Source: Isochrysis galbana (Eukaryota; Haptophyta; Isochrysidales; Isochrysidaceae). Taken from it: DNA of 64,000 nucleotides. This document shows positions 44,204 to 54,189 of this stretch, one piece after another. Every line of letters begins with the position of its first letter. Within the stretch, counting starts at the first letter, position 1. Location of the stretch: the NCBI GenBank assembly GCA_018136815.1, contig CM030940.1, forward strand, positions 946,418-1,010,417, read 5' to 3'. A program made the translations under genes and the position numbers. The notes below the pieces were generated by a model that saw nothing but the letters and a program-made list of their open reading frames with translations, was not told the origin of the DNA and made no database searches.

Positions 44204-45358
44204 ATGGAGCGCGCCGCCGCTCCCCACCTCTCCTTCGGGTCCCCCGCCGCGGGAGCCCCCCCAGTACCCATGGAGCTGTCGCTGGCGAAGCGACCGCGTC
44301 CGCCAGCAGAGGCCGAGCAGGTGAGCGTGACTCAGGTCGCGCCGCACGGCCCGTGGCCCCGGCCACAACAAGGAAGACAGCCATGCTGGCCCACCCCATG
44401 GTGGGCCACAGGCTGGAACAAGCATCACACCAACACCAGCCCAGGAGAGACAGACACCCATCAGGCATGCCTTATGGCAGAGGCCTCTCTCACCCTGGAG
44501 ACGGCCGCGCTGCCTCGGCGGCGCGGCCCGAGACCGGGTGGCCCTTATGGGCACAACTCCAACACCACCAACAAAGCGCACATTGACATTGACTCACCAA
44601 TTGCTCAGCACAAGACCTCACAAAAGAGAGACTGCTTGAATGCGCCTTGGGGCGCACACTACACCGACATGCCCACCACCCACACTGACCCACTCACCGC
44701 CCCACCACTCCCGTCCGCCCTTGCCACTCAGGAGCCGCCCTCAGATGAGGAGCAAGGCGCCATGGACTCAGACGCAAACTTCGAACTGTCCTTCCACCAA
44801 GAGGGCGACTACACCTTCCTAGACGCCACGGTCTACGCCGCAATTGTAGAGCTCCTATTGGAGCTCGAAGGAGTCGACCCGGAGCCGGACTTTTGGGCCC
44901 GCTCCATTCGCGGCCCATGGCATATCGCTGTAAACGAAGACTGCGCGCAACAATTTAAAGAACGCTATGGCGACATCACCACACTCCGCATCAACCAAAC
45001 CGACATCTCGGTCCGCGTCCAAGTGGACTCCATCGACGAAAAGATCAACAAGAAAGGCTCCAGGTCACGCAAGGCGCTATATAACGCCCTCCAAGACGTT
45101 GCGGCGCACTTGGTCATCGAGGCCGAAGGCCTGGCACAAGCAGCCCAAATTAACTTGAGCGCGATCATCCTGGCAATCGAAAAAGTAGGGCTCACCTTCT
45201 TGAAGGGCAACCGAGAACGCATGAAGCTCGAAGGCGAAGCAGGCACATTCGTGTCCAAGGCGGCCTATTCGACCCGCTGGCATCTTTATGTTTCAGCGGG
45301 CCAAGGCTCGTTTCTCGACGGAAGCGGGCCCGGATGGGCTGCCGGCGGAAGTATATAA
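44204..45358 (+). pseudogene. LINE ORF1 N-terminal part, fused out of frame to RT sequence
   Basis: Begins MERAAAPHLSFGSPAAGA, matching the ORF1 start at 63910. The first 180 residues are Pro/Thr/His-rich and low in complexity. A later folded-looking part includes NFELSFHQEGDYTFLDAT, DPEPDFWARSIRGPWHIA and a helical QVDSIDEKINKKGSRSRKAL segment, which resembles the RNA-binding middle of LINE ORF1 proteins only in a general way. After about 45290 the codons read through RT sequence in the wrong frame and stop at 45358. The CCCH fingers seen in copy 1 are missing. Confidence 0.75.
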
Positions 45359-46277
45359 AGCACACGAAAAAACAGCGGCTCCGCTGCTAACCCGACTATA
45401 CAACCAAGCATTGGTCACGGGGACCCTAGCGTTTACCATGAGAGAAGGCGACATAATACTACTCTATAAGAAAGGAGACGCGAGAGACCCACGTAACTAT
45501 AGGCCTATCACCCTACTACAAAGCGATTACAAAATTCTAGCCAAAATCCTAACCAACAGACTTAGCAAAGTAATAGGAAAAATAATATCGGAAAATCAAC
45601 TAGGATTCGTGCCCAGAAGACTCATCAGCGAGGCCACGCACCTCCTCCAACTCACCAGAACATACCTCGACGAGACCGGAGATCCGGGACTACTACTAGC
45701 CCTCGACTGGGAAAAAGCCTTCGACAGAGTAAGCTGGGAGTTCTATCATCTAGCTCTCAAACTTCTCAATTTCGGCCCAAACTTCCAAACACTGGCAAAG
45801 GCTCTCACGAGCGAGGAAGCCCGGCCGATACGCACGATCAAGACCAACGGTGGGAGAAGCTACCCATTTACCGTGGGCAGCGGCATGCCGCAGGGATGCC
45901 CGCTGTCACCGCTCACGTTTCTACTGACCACGGAGGCACTTACTAGAGCCATCAACGGCGACGAAGACATCAACGGCGTGAACCTCAATGGCTATAGCCT
46001 GAAGATAAGCCAATTTGCCGACGACACGGCGCTGATAACGCGCGACTACAAAAGTCTACAGAAATCACTACAATGGGTGGAATTGCACGAGAAAGCGACG
46101 GGCGGCAAAACTAACGCTGACAAATTCCAAGGACTGAGAATGGGCTCCCAGAGACTCCGTAAGCCTCCGTGGGACATGAGAAAATACAACTGGATAGAAA
46201 ACGATGAGTATCTGACCATCTTGGGCGTCCCCTTGGGAGCACCCGAGACGCTCAAGCCCTTTTGGTCGAAGAGATGA
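45288..46277 (+). pseudogene. LINE reverse-transcriptase fragment
   Basis: Homology to copy 1 starts near 45330. It shows ILLYKKGDARDPRNYRPI, LALDWEKAFDRVSW, GMPQGCPLSPLTF and FADDTALI, all intact, so catalytic residues remain although the N-terminal RT fingers and the endonuclease are gone. It extends about 60 bases beyond the copy 1 break, through a WIENDEYLTILGVPLGAP segment. No start codon of its own is expected. Confidence 0.93.
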
Positions 46278-46350
46278 ACGAGATGGCCTTGATGGCCCGA
46301 CGAGATGAACGAGATGGCCCTGGGGCCCGACGAGATGAACGAGATTTTCG
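46271..46350. repeat. Three-unit ~30-bp tandem repeat at the LINE end
   Basis: GAGATGAACGAGAT recurs at 46271, 46302 and 46332, separated by GGCC(T)TGATGGCCCGAC-like spacers. It directly follows the RT fragment and may belong to the element's 3' region. Confidence 0.9.
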
Positions 46351-46504
46351 GGTAACGGAATTGGACGAGGAGTTTCCCCACTAAGCTTGGTCGTAATGCG
46401 GTGAAACCGATTTAGAGACAAGCGGGAATCCGGGGCGGAAGGAACTGGCAAGGAAGCCGGCAGGAAGGCAGAGGAAATGTCTTGGCAAGGCGACGGAGGC
46501 AGGA

Positions 46505-46672
46505 ATTTAACGGTAGACGGAGTTTTTAACAGTAGGAAGAGGCAGGATTTTTAACGGTAGGAAGGCAGGATTTCTAACAGTAGGAAGGCAGGATTTTTAA
46601 CGGTAGACGGAGTGCGGAATTTTTAACGGTAGAAGAAGAGCGTGGAATTTAACTGTAGAAGAAGAGCGGAGA
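46505..46672. repeat. Minisatellite of about seven 19-26 bp units
   Basis: TAAC(G/A/T)GTAG starts each unit, near 46508, 46527, 46552, 46575, 46598, 46624 and 46650, followed by GGAAGGCAGGATTT or ACGGAGT/AAGAAGAGCG variants. Clearly tandem but diverged. Confidence 0.88.
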
Positions 46673-46683
46673 GGAGAAGGAGC

Positions 46684-46785
46684 GGGGCTCGAACTGCAGA
46701 GCGCTCCGTCCGGACTCGAACTCGCGACCCAGAGCAAAAGGTTGGTGGAGGCGGTGGGTTGAACCACTATGCCACGCGAGAGTTT
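46684..46785 (-). repeat. tRNA-like sequence with pol III A and B boxes (possible SINE head)
   Basis: On the minus strand TGGCATAGTGG (46774-46764) fits the A-box and AGTTCGAGTCC (46722-46712) fits the B-box, about 50 bases apart. A second B-box-like GCAGTTCGAGCCCC lies at 46697-46684. The clover-leaf is poor: the T-stem does not pair well. I therefore favour a tRNA-derived SINE or decayed tRNA over a working tRNA gene. The minisatellite lies just 3' of it on the same strand. Confidence 0.5.
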
Positions 46786-48190
46786 ACGTAGCCATAGGGC
46801 CGATGGGAAGGGCTGAGAACCGCTCTATATACTCTGGGTTTTTTTTTCTCTTCTTTTTCACTCTTCTTCTTCTTTCTTCCTCTGTTCTTTTTATTGTTTA
46901 CTGTTTTTTCTTTTACTGTTATTTCTTTTTGCCTCTGAGACATCGCGAATGCGACACCTCCCTCTTTCTCTCGAAGAGAAGGGAAGTTTCCCCACCTTTC
47001 TTCCTCCCAGGCGTCTCGCAAAAAGGTTTAATTTGCTATCTCCCCGCGTTTCTTCACCTGCTTCTGGGTCAACACTTGTTGTGCCCTGCGTCAACACTTG
47101 GAAGAGAGAGGCCAGATGGGTTAACACCTTGCCCAAGCTACTGTAATGGGCCCTCGAGGGCGTGTCAACGCGAATCCATACATACGCCCTGCCCCTAACT
47201 CTTCCCTCTTCCTCCTCTCTTCCCTGCGGCTCTGGGCCATGCCCATGGCGCGCGCCTGCGGCCCCTCTTCAGGTCCCCAGGAGGTTTCCAGGGGCCTGGG
47301 AGCGCAGCTCAGGGGGCAGGTGAGGCTGGGGCATGGCCCTGGCCCCTCCTGCCTCTCCCTCGCTGGCTCTCGCGCCCCTGCGCGGTCGACAGGAGCTACC
47401 GTCACCTTCACGCGCGGGGCAAGGGAGGGAGGTCACTCACCGATCACCGACGCCATTGCCTTTCGTGGGGTGGGAGGGGGTTCGTCGGAGTGGGGAGGCA
47501 GTTGGCGGGGCAGGTAGGGGGGGGGGGCCTACGGAATCCTAGGGGAGGTGGAAGATAGTGATTAAAAAGAGGGCGAGTGACAGGGCTTAATGCCCCGCGA
47601 GCCGAGAATACAATGCACTAGTACATTTTTTCAATTGGTGGCGGCTAAGAAGGTAGGCAGAACCTATGGACCGGATGCGCACCGATGACGCTCTGGGCAG
47701 AGGGTTGATAGCGCGGGAGAGGGCGGGAAGCAGAAAGGCATGGCAAAAGACACACGGAGCACTAAGAGACACGGCAGGCCCCGTGTACCATAGGCCGTGG
47801 GAACGTGAGAACGAGTAAGAGAGCAGGCGATTGTTGTGAGCCAAGGAAGCAAGGTCGAATGGCTGTCGCTAGCTCAGAACCGCTGCGACTCAGCGCGTGC
47901 AAGGCCGATTGCCGGCTAAAAAAAGGTCGAAGGCATCACGTGTTTTGCTTGCCACCGATCGGCATCCGCGCAATCAATGGAGGCCGCCAAGACCGGCGGT
48001 GGTCACGCTTAGAAGAGGTTCTGACAGGATATTGCCATCGCCCATACTCGGACGCAACGAGTGACAAAACCCGGCAGGGAAATGTGCAGGCGCATTGCTC
48101 GCTACCGCCGCTAGATGGTGCGACACACAAGTGTACCCATGTTCGAACTTACATCGTTAGCAAAGCGCCAACCGCCAATCGTGACCATGC
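46786..48190. other. Intergenic region with repeat family A copy 2
   Basis: No supported gene. A T-rich stretch at about 46836-46930 and several GTCAACACTT/GTTAACACC motifs near 47070-47130 are present. Repeat A copy 2 is at 47431-47568 and includes a G-run at about 47517-47527. Confidence 0.5.
47431..47568 (+). repeat. Dispersed repeat family A, copy 2
   Basis: Same order of blocks as 791-930: GTCACTCACCGA, CGACGCCATTGCC, TCGTGGGGTGGGAGGGGGTTCG, GGGGCAGGTAGGGG and GATAGTGATTAAAA (each quoted in part). Orientation is the same as copy 1. Confidence 0.75.
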
Positions 48191-51100
48191 TCAATCAACG
48201 TCCATATCAGCGCCCGCGGGCGGCGGCGGAGCGGCATCGGCAGGGTCGCCCTCGGCTGCCGGCTCCGCCGGTGCGGTGTCCGCCGCCGGCGGCGGCGGCT
48301 CGGCCTTGGGCGCCGGCTTGGGCTTGCGCATGATGGGGTCGCATACGGTGGTGAGGCTCCCCACTTTTAGGGTAATCTCTGAGGCCATAATCACGGGGTC
48401 AGCCGTCGAAGGGCTGGCAGCAATTTTTGCTTCCACGTCGTCGAGCCATGTCTTGGTCCTCTCCAACTCGGAAGTCACCTTGGCCCTGTCCTCGGCCTCG
48501 ATGTGAGCGTACCTCTCGTCGGAGCTTCCAGCGAATTCGGCGTAGCGTTCCATCGTTTTTTTGAGCTCAGCGATTGCGTCGGGCCGAAGACTGGCCTCAC
48601 GCTCACGCAGCACAATCGGGTCGCACTTGTCCATGAGCTCCTTATACTTGGCCTCGTAAGTGGCCTTGTCGGTGTCCATACCGTCCTCATAGAGCCATTC
48701 CTCCAGCTGGGTCAGCATTGCCAAAATGGGCGACTTCTCGTCCTCTGACGCATAAGCAGAGAGCTCTTGGCTCAGCTTGTCGCGCATCGAGTAAATGGTC
48801 GCCTCTAGCTTGTTCATGGCCTCAGCAGTCTCCATGATGATCCGATCCTGCAGCGCCATCTGCGCCTCCATTTCTGTCGCCTCCATGAGCTCGCGGTCCG
48901 TCATGCCAAGAGCCTTGTCTTTTACCGTGACCGGCACACGCTTCACCTTTTTCGACTTCTTCTTTTCTGGTACCGCGTCCGCCGGCGCCACTTCCACCTC
49001 GCCCGATTGCGCCGCCTCGCCCTCGGCCGCCGGCGCCTCGCCCTCGGCCGCCGGCGCTGGGGCGGCCTCGCCATCGACAGGGGGCGGCTCGACCTTTGCA
49101 GATTCTGGCGCTGCCTCCTCGATCACGATCTCCTCCTCGATGGCCACGGCGGACTCGAGCGCGAGGCACCCGTGAATGTCTAGCCTCAGCTTCACTTTGA
49201 TCTTCGCCGGTTCTGGCTTGCCCTCAGCGTCGGTGAGCTGAGGGATTTCGCTGATAGTGAACTCGTTGAGCGCGCGCGAGAAGCCGGCGGGAAGCGCAAC
49301 GGATTCGTCATAGCACGCCGAGAGCGTGAAGGTGTCCTTGCGGTGGAAGGTGAGCATCTTGGTGTTGGGCACAGCATTGAACTTCTGGAACACAACGGTC
49401 GATGACCCGCCTGCCTTCGCAGGTGCCTCCTGGCCCTCGACCTCCATGGCCTCTGCCGCGCCACCGCCGGGGGATGCTGACCAGGAAAGGGCGATCGGGT
49501 ACATGGTAATGTCGTTCACCTGGAAGTCGCGCACCTTGAAGGCAGGCGAGAGCATGGCGCACTGCAGCGCACATCCCTTGGCGATGCACTCGTCGAAGTT
49601 GAGCGTCTTCGAGCACTCCCTGCCGAAGAACTCGGAGATGGTCTTTTGCACGGCCGGGACGCGCGAGGAACCGCCGACGATTTCGACCGAAGCGATATCG
49701 TCCTTGGTGATGCCACACCCTGCAAAAGCCTCCTCAACGACGCTCTGCAATTTCGCCATAAGGGGAGCACAAAGATCAAGGAAGTGGTCACGCTCCATCA
49801 TGCCCTTCACATCGATATCGTTCATGAAGCATTCAATCGAAATAGGCGCCTGAGGGTTGGAAGAGAGGACCTTCTTGGTCTTTTCCGCGGCGGTCATCAG
49901 ACGGAACCACGCCTTCTTGTTCGTGTGGGCGTCGATGCCGTGCTTCTCCTTCCACTCAGCCGCAAAGTGTTCGGCGATCACTCGTGTGAAGTCCTCGCCG
50001 CCCAAGTGGCGATCGGTCGCCACCGAGAGGACGGTAAGCTTGCCCTTGACGAAAGCAACGATGGAGACGGTCGTGTCCATCGCGCCACAGTCGACGAACG
50101 CCACGTTGGTGGTTTTGTCCTGCGGCAGATCCGTTTTGTAGATGCCGTATGCGAGGGCGGCAGCCGTGCAATCGTTGAGGAGCTTGAGCACGTTGAGGCC
50201 AACGATCTTCGCCGCATCCAGCACCGCACGGCGCTCCACATCGGTGAAGTAGGCAGGGACAGACAGCACAACGTCGGGCACAGGTGCGCCCTGTGCCCGC
50301 TCGGCAATGCCCTGCAGAGACTTCAAGAACATCGCGTAGATGCGCTCCGGGCTGAGGACAACCTCCTCATCGCGGTATCGCACAGGGATGCCGACATTGC
50401 CCGCCACGTCAATCATCTTGTAAGCCACCTTCGGAATCTCAGACTGAATCTCCTCGGAGTGGAACTTCTTGCCAACGATTGCCTTAAGCCCGGTCACAGT
50501 ATTGGTCATGTTGGACGTGATCTGTACACAGTGCGTTGATAGCAGTCAGCACAGTCAACGCTGCACGCGAACAACTAAGCTGCCGCTCTGCACCACTGGC
50601 ATTGGCCGCAAGCACGAATGCAGGCCGCACACAGGCTCGCGGAGGATGTGCACGCCGTGCAGTGGGCTTGGATCACGCCGTGGTGAGAACCCGAACTCGC
50701 TCGACGCAGGACCCGCACCAAGCGCGAACATGCGCCACATCGGCCCATCTCAGGTACAGCGAGCCCACTGCCGCCAGTTCAATGCAGGCACTCACCCCAC
50801 TGAGAGCAGCCTCGCCGAGTTTGCGCTCGTTGCCGGAGAAACCAACCATGCAGCTGTGTCGACAGGAATAATGTGGCGTCAGCTCACCGTGCAACTCAGG
50901 GCGGCCGACCGGCAAAGGTTGGAGCAAGGCGAGGGTGCCGCGCGGGCACTACACTCACGCTGTGGAGCGTTTGGACACCTCATTGTCCAGGATATCGATG
51001 CCACCGCGACGTGCGATCGCGACGACTGAGCGATGGGAGCAGGAGAGGTTTCGCGTGAGTCTAGCGCTGCGAGGAGCAGGGCGTGCACAAGGCCGGGAGC

Positions 51101-51323
51101 GGCAGGGAGGGCCGCGCAGAGAGCAGAGGGATCCGGGGCTGCAGCGCTGGCAGGCGGTGGGGGGAAAAGGGGGGGAGCGGGGGAGGGGGAAACGGGAAGG
51201 GCTGTGTGTGTGTGTGCGCGCGCGCGCGCGTGTGCTGGCGCGGAGCGAGCATGGACGTGTCGATGCGTCCTCCGCGCGCCCACCTCCGTTGGCATAGCCG
51301 ATGTCGATGCCGATGCAGGACAT
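48191..51323 (-). CDS. HSP110/SSE-type HSP70-family chaperone, 4 exons
   Basis: HSP110 proteins are nucleotide-exchange factors and holdases for cytosolic HSP70. Minus-strand exons are 51323-51284 (MSCIGIDIGYANG), 51025-50959 (VVAIARRGGIDILDNEVSKR), 50853-50796 (CMVGFSGNERKLGEAAL) and 50521-48191, joining in frame to 831 residues, the normal HSP110 size. Donors are GGAG|GTGGGC, GC|GTGAGT and GGG|GTGAGT. The ATPase domain carries VPDVVLSVPAYFTDVERRAV, LLNDCTAAALAYGIYKT, FVDCGAMDTTVSIV and VEIVGGSSRVPAVQ. A long acidic, Ala/Pro/Glu-rich insert in the substrate-binding region (about residues 525-570) and an extended helical lid separate it from canonical HSP70, and there is no EEVD tail; it ends GADMDVD. 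The 5' flank holds a CT repeat (51484-51600). The direction is opposite to the Kelch gene, with a shared 2.9-kb upstream region. Confidence 0.95.
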
Positions 51324-52010
51324 GGTGTGGCTCGGCGGCGCGGCTGCCCGCTCTCCCTTCCCTTTCCCTCCTCTCTCTCTGTCTCACTCTCTCACTCTCT
51401 CACTCTCTCTCTCTCTCTTCTCTTCTCTCTCTTCTCTCTCTCCCTGTCTCTCTCTCGCGCGCGCTTCCATTCTAATGTCTCTCTCCTCTCTCAACTCGTC
51501 TCTCGTCTCTCTCGTCTCTCTCGTCTCTCTCGTCTCTCTCGTCTCTCTCGTCCCTCTCGTCTCTCTCGTCTCTCTCGTCTCTCTCGTCTCTCGTCTCTCT
51601 TCTCTTGTCTCGCGTCGCTCCCCCGCTTCTCGCCTCTTCTGTCCCCTCCTCCTCTTCTCTCTCCCTCTTGCCTCTCCTCCACTCCCCTCTCGCCCACTTC
51701 CCCTCTCTCCTTGCTCCTCACCCCCTCTCCTCTTCTCCCCTCCCATCACTCGCTTCTCTCTCTTCTTGCCTGTCCCTCGCTCACTCTCTCGATCCCTCTC
51801 TGAATCCCTCTCTCTCTCTCACCAGCCACAAGAGAAGGTTCGAGAGCTCTTCTTCTTCTACACCCGTGCCCCCCCCCCGCCCCCCCGCCCCCCCCCCCCC
51901 CCCTTCTCCCTTCTTCTCTCTCGAGCTGAGGGCTGCATATACTGCTGACGTGTACAATATCGGGGGGGGGAGTGGGGGGAAGGGGGCCACGCGGAAGAAG
52001 CGAGTCTCGC

Positions 52011-52069
52011 GGGGCGGGGCGGGGCGGGGCGGGGCGGGGCGGGGCGGGGCGGGGGGGGGGGGGGGGGGG
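52011..52069. repeat. (GGGGC)8 followed by a G19 run
   Basis: Eight perfect GGGGC units fill 52011-52050, followed by 19 consecutive G. It is strongly G-quadruplex-prone on the plus strand and prone to length change and assembly error. Confidence 0.95.
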
Positions 52070-52550
52070 AGCGGCATGGCGGGAGGAGAGGGGGGAGGGG
52101 CAAGCTACGACAACAGACAACAGGGACTGTGACTGGGCGTGCCAGTGGGAAGGGGGGGGGGGGGGGCTGGGGAAGTGTGAGTGGTACTCCTAGACGGCTC
52201 CTGCTGAACCCTAGCTGTGAAAGACAGATACACCGTTTTATGTTTTACTTCGGAGAGCAAAAACAGGCCGTATTCCCGTCTTTCAAACTTCCTATGTATT
52301 GGCCCACCGTCTTTCGACGGGGCTTGGAATTTTCTGCTAGCAGGACGGTTGGTTGGAGGTGGAGGTCGGAGGTCGGAGACCCCCGCGCGGCCTGCGGCCA
52401 TATAGCTATATCATATAGTGGATTGGCCGATCGGCTGGGGCCAGAGGTCCCAGCGTCCCGGCCATCGTGAGTCGTGAGTCGTGAGTCGTGAGTCATGGTA
52501 CATTTTGATTCTAGTATGTGTATGCTTATGCTTAGCTCGGTCACTCACTC

Positions 52551-52710
52551 ATTTTAACCACTATTTTCCACTTCCCCTGGGTGTCCAAGGATTCCGCATT
52601 CCGCAGGGTCCCCCCCTACCTGCTACCTGCCCCGCCAGCCGCCTCCCCCCCTCCGAACGACCCCCTCCCGCCCCACGAGGGGCAATGGCGTCGGTGAGTG
52701 ACTCACTCCC
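52551..52710 (-). repeat. Dispersed repeat family A, copy 3
   Basis: Read on the minus strand it runs from GAGTCACTCACCGACGCCAT through CGTGGGGCGGGAGGGGG and GGGGCAGGTAGCAGGTAGG to CCTTGGACACCCAGG and AAAATAGTGGTTAAAAT. Both termini match copy 1 at 791-930. Confidence 0.8.
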
Positions 52711-52780
52711 TTCCCTCTTCCCTTCCCCTTCCCCTGCGCGCGCAGCGGTCTATTTTGGGAGATTGAGGCGGGCGCTCATG

Positions 52781-52840
52781 TCGAATCAAGCCGAAGCAGA
52801 AGCAGCTTGATCGTGGGGCAAGTCTCAGCGGGGCTAGGGC
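52781..52840 (+). repeat. Repeat family C, partial copy
   Basis: TCGAATCAAG, AGCTTGATCGTGG, GCAAGTCTCAGC and GGGGCTAGGG appear in the same order as at 4131-4180, but the outer left arm TGAGACTTG is missing, so only the inner stem (ATCAAG with CTTGAT) can form. Confidence 0.6.
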
Positions 52841-54189
52841 ATGGAGTGAAGAGAAGTCTTGAGAGAGGGGGGGAAAGGGCGCGCTACATCGCGACGACGG
52901 CCCACGAGACACCACCCCATCACTCACTCACCAACAAGAAAACTCCGAAAACTGACCAGGGCGTATGGGTTCACGTTTACCCGGTGTTGACCCACTTTGC
53001 GTTAACACCTCCATTGGCTAGGTTTGGCACATGCGTTAACACCTCAATCTGCAAGTGTTGGTACCAGCAGCGGGTTAACACCACACTGCCGGTGCTGTGT
53101 ACTACTGTGCACCCACGCACCCACGCACTCACGCACCCACTGAATGCTACGTGCCGCGCGTGCACGCGCACGAGGAGCTGCACGGCCAAGTGGCAAGTGG
53201 GGAGTTGTTCTTCGGCACGGGCACCATGGGTATTCGAGTCTTTTGTTGGATTTGTAGCCCTCTCCCCATTTTGCCGGCGGGGAGGTGTCTAGGTTCTCGG
53301 GTGCGTTGGGCAATCTCGCCCCAATTATTGGAGTGCCCAAGTACGAGAGCTCCGCTTCATGCCACGCGCCTTTGATTTTCGCGTAGTAGTCTCCATCCTG
53401 CGTTATGTGTATTTCGGGGGGTGGTGCTTCCGGGCGGTGTTGTTCGTCGGCCTCCCGCCTAGCGGGCGTGTTACCCTCGGCAACGAAAAAATCGTACTCC
53501 GTTGTGCCTTGTGCCTTGCGCCGGTTCGCTGTCCGCCGGCGCCGCCGTGTCGATCGCCTAAACGAGCAAGGGCGAGTCGTCGGCGTCGGTGGCGTCGGTG
53601 ACCGCGAGCTGGGCTGGGGTGGTCGTGGTCGACATCGCGATGAGCGCTTGTGTGTGTGTGTGTGTGTGTTGGGGCGGGGCGAGCGGCGCGCGGCGACGAG
53701 CAAAGAAGAGAGCGGCGGCCTCCCCCCTCCGCGGGGGGGCTACCGTTTTCTTTTCTCCGGTCTTCGCGCCTCGCTGCTCCGTTGGCGTTCACTTGCGTAA
53801 ACTAAAGCTCACTGTCTAGAAACAAAGAGAACAAAACAAATCAGAAAAAAGAAAGCGGCTCCCGCCCGGCTAGGCGCGCCGAGGGGGGGGGGTTGGGGGA
53901 GACAACGAGTGGCCGGGAGGGCCGGTGGAAGGAACCGGCGAGGGTCGGAATGAGAGGGAAAACCCCGCGCGAGCAGAGAGAAGGAAGCAGAGCCGAGCGC
54001 GAGGGAGAGGAGGCGCGCGGGGGTCAACGGAGAAGGAGAGAGGAGGGAGGAGGAAGAGCCCCGTCGGCCACTCTCCCTCCCTCCCTCCCTCTCTCACGCG
54101 AGCCGGCCTGCGAGCGCCAACAGGCCTTGCCTGCACCCGCGCACCGCCCCTCCCCCCGCTTCCTGCTTCCGCCCCCCCCCCTCTCCCGC

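Larger units (their letters stand above)
44179..46350 (+). mobile_element. LINE copy 2, internally deleted and 3' truncated
   Basis: The 5' end starts with GCAACTAACTTTATAG 25 bases before the ORF1 ATG, identical in layout to 63885. ORF1 runs to about 45290, then the sequence jumps into the reverse transcriptase at AGPDGLPAEVYKAHEK, so the ORF1 zinc fingers, the endonuclease and the start of RT are deleted. The RT continues to about 46260 (GAPETLKPFWSKR) and is followed by a 30-bp tandem repeat. Confidence 0.92.
51324..54189. other. Divergent intergenic region rich in simple repeats
   Basis: Lies between the starts of HSP110 and the Kelch gene and probably contains both promoters. It holds CT repeats (51377-51600), a C-run (about 51877-51903), eight GGGGC units followed by 19 G (52011-52069), repeat A copy 3 (52551-52710), a repeat C fragment (52781-52840) and a GTGT run near 53651. 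A minus-strand frame around 53200-53550 has protein-like text (EIHITQDGDYYAKIKGAWHE) but no family match; it may be a decayed element. Confidence 0.5.

Noticed and set aside
46684-46785. Functional tRNA gene
   Set aside because: A and B boxes are present but the acceptor and T stems do not pair well; kept only as a tRNA-like repeat.
51033-52132. Ser/Leu-rich and Arg/Glu-rich frames over the CT repeats, on both strands
   Set aside because: These are translations of simple repeats; the HSP110 exons explain the coding signal here.
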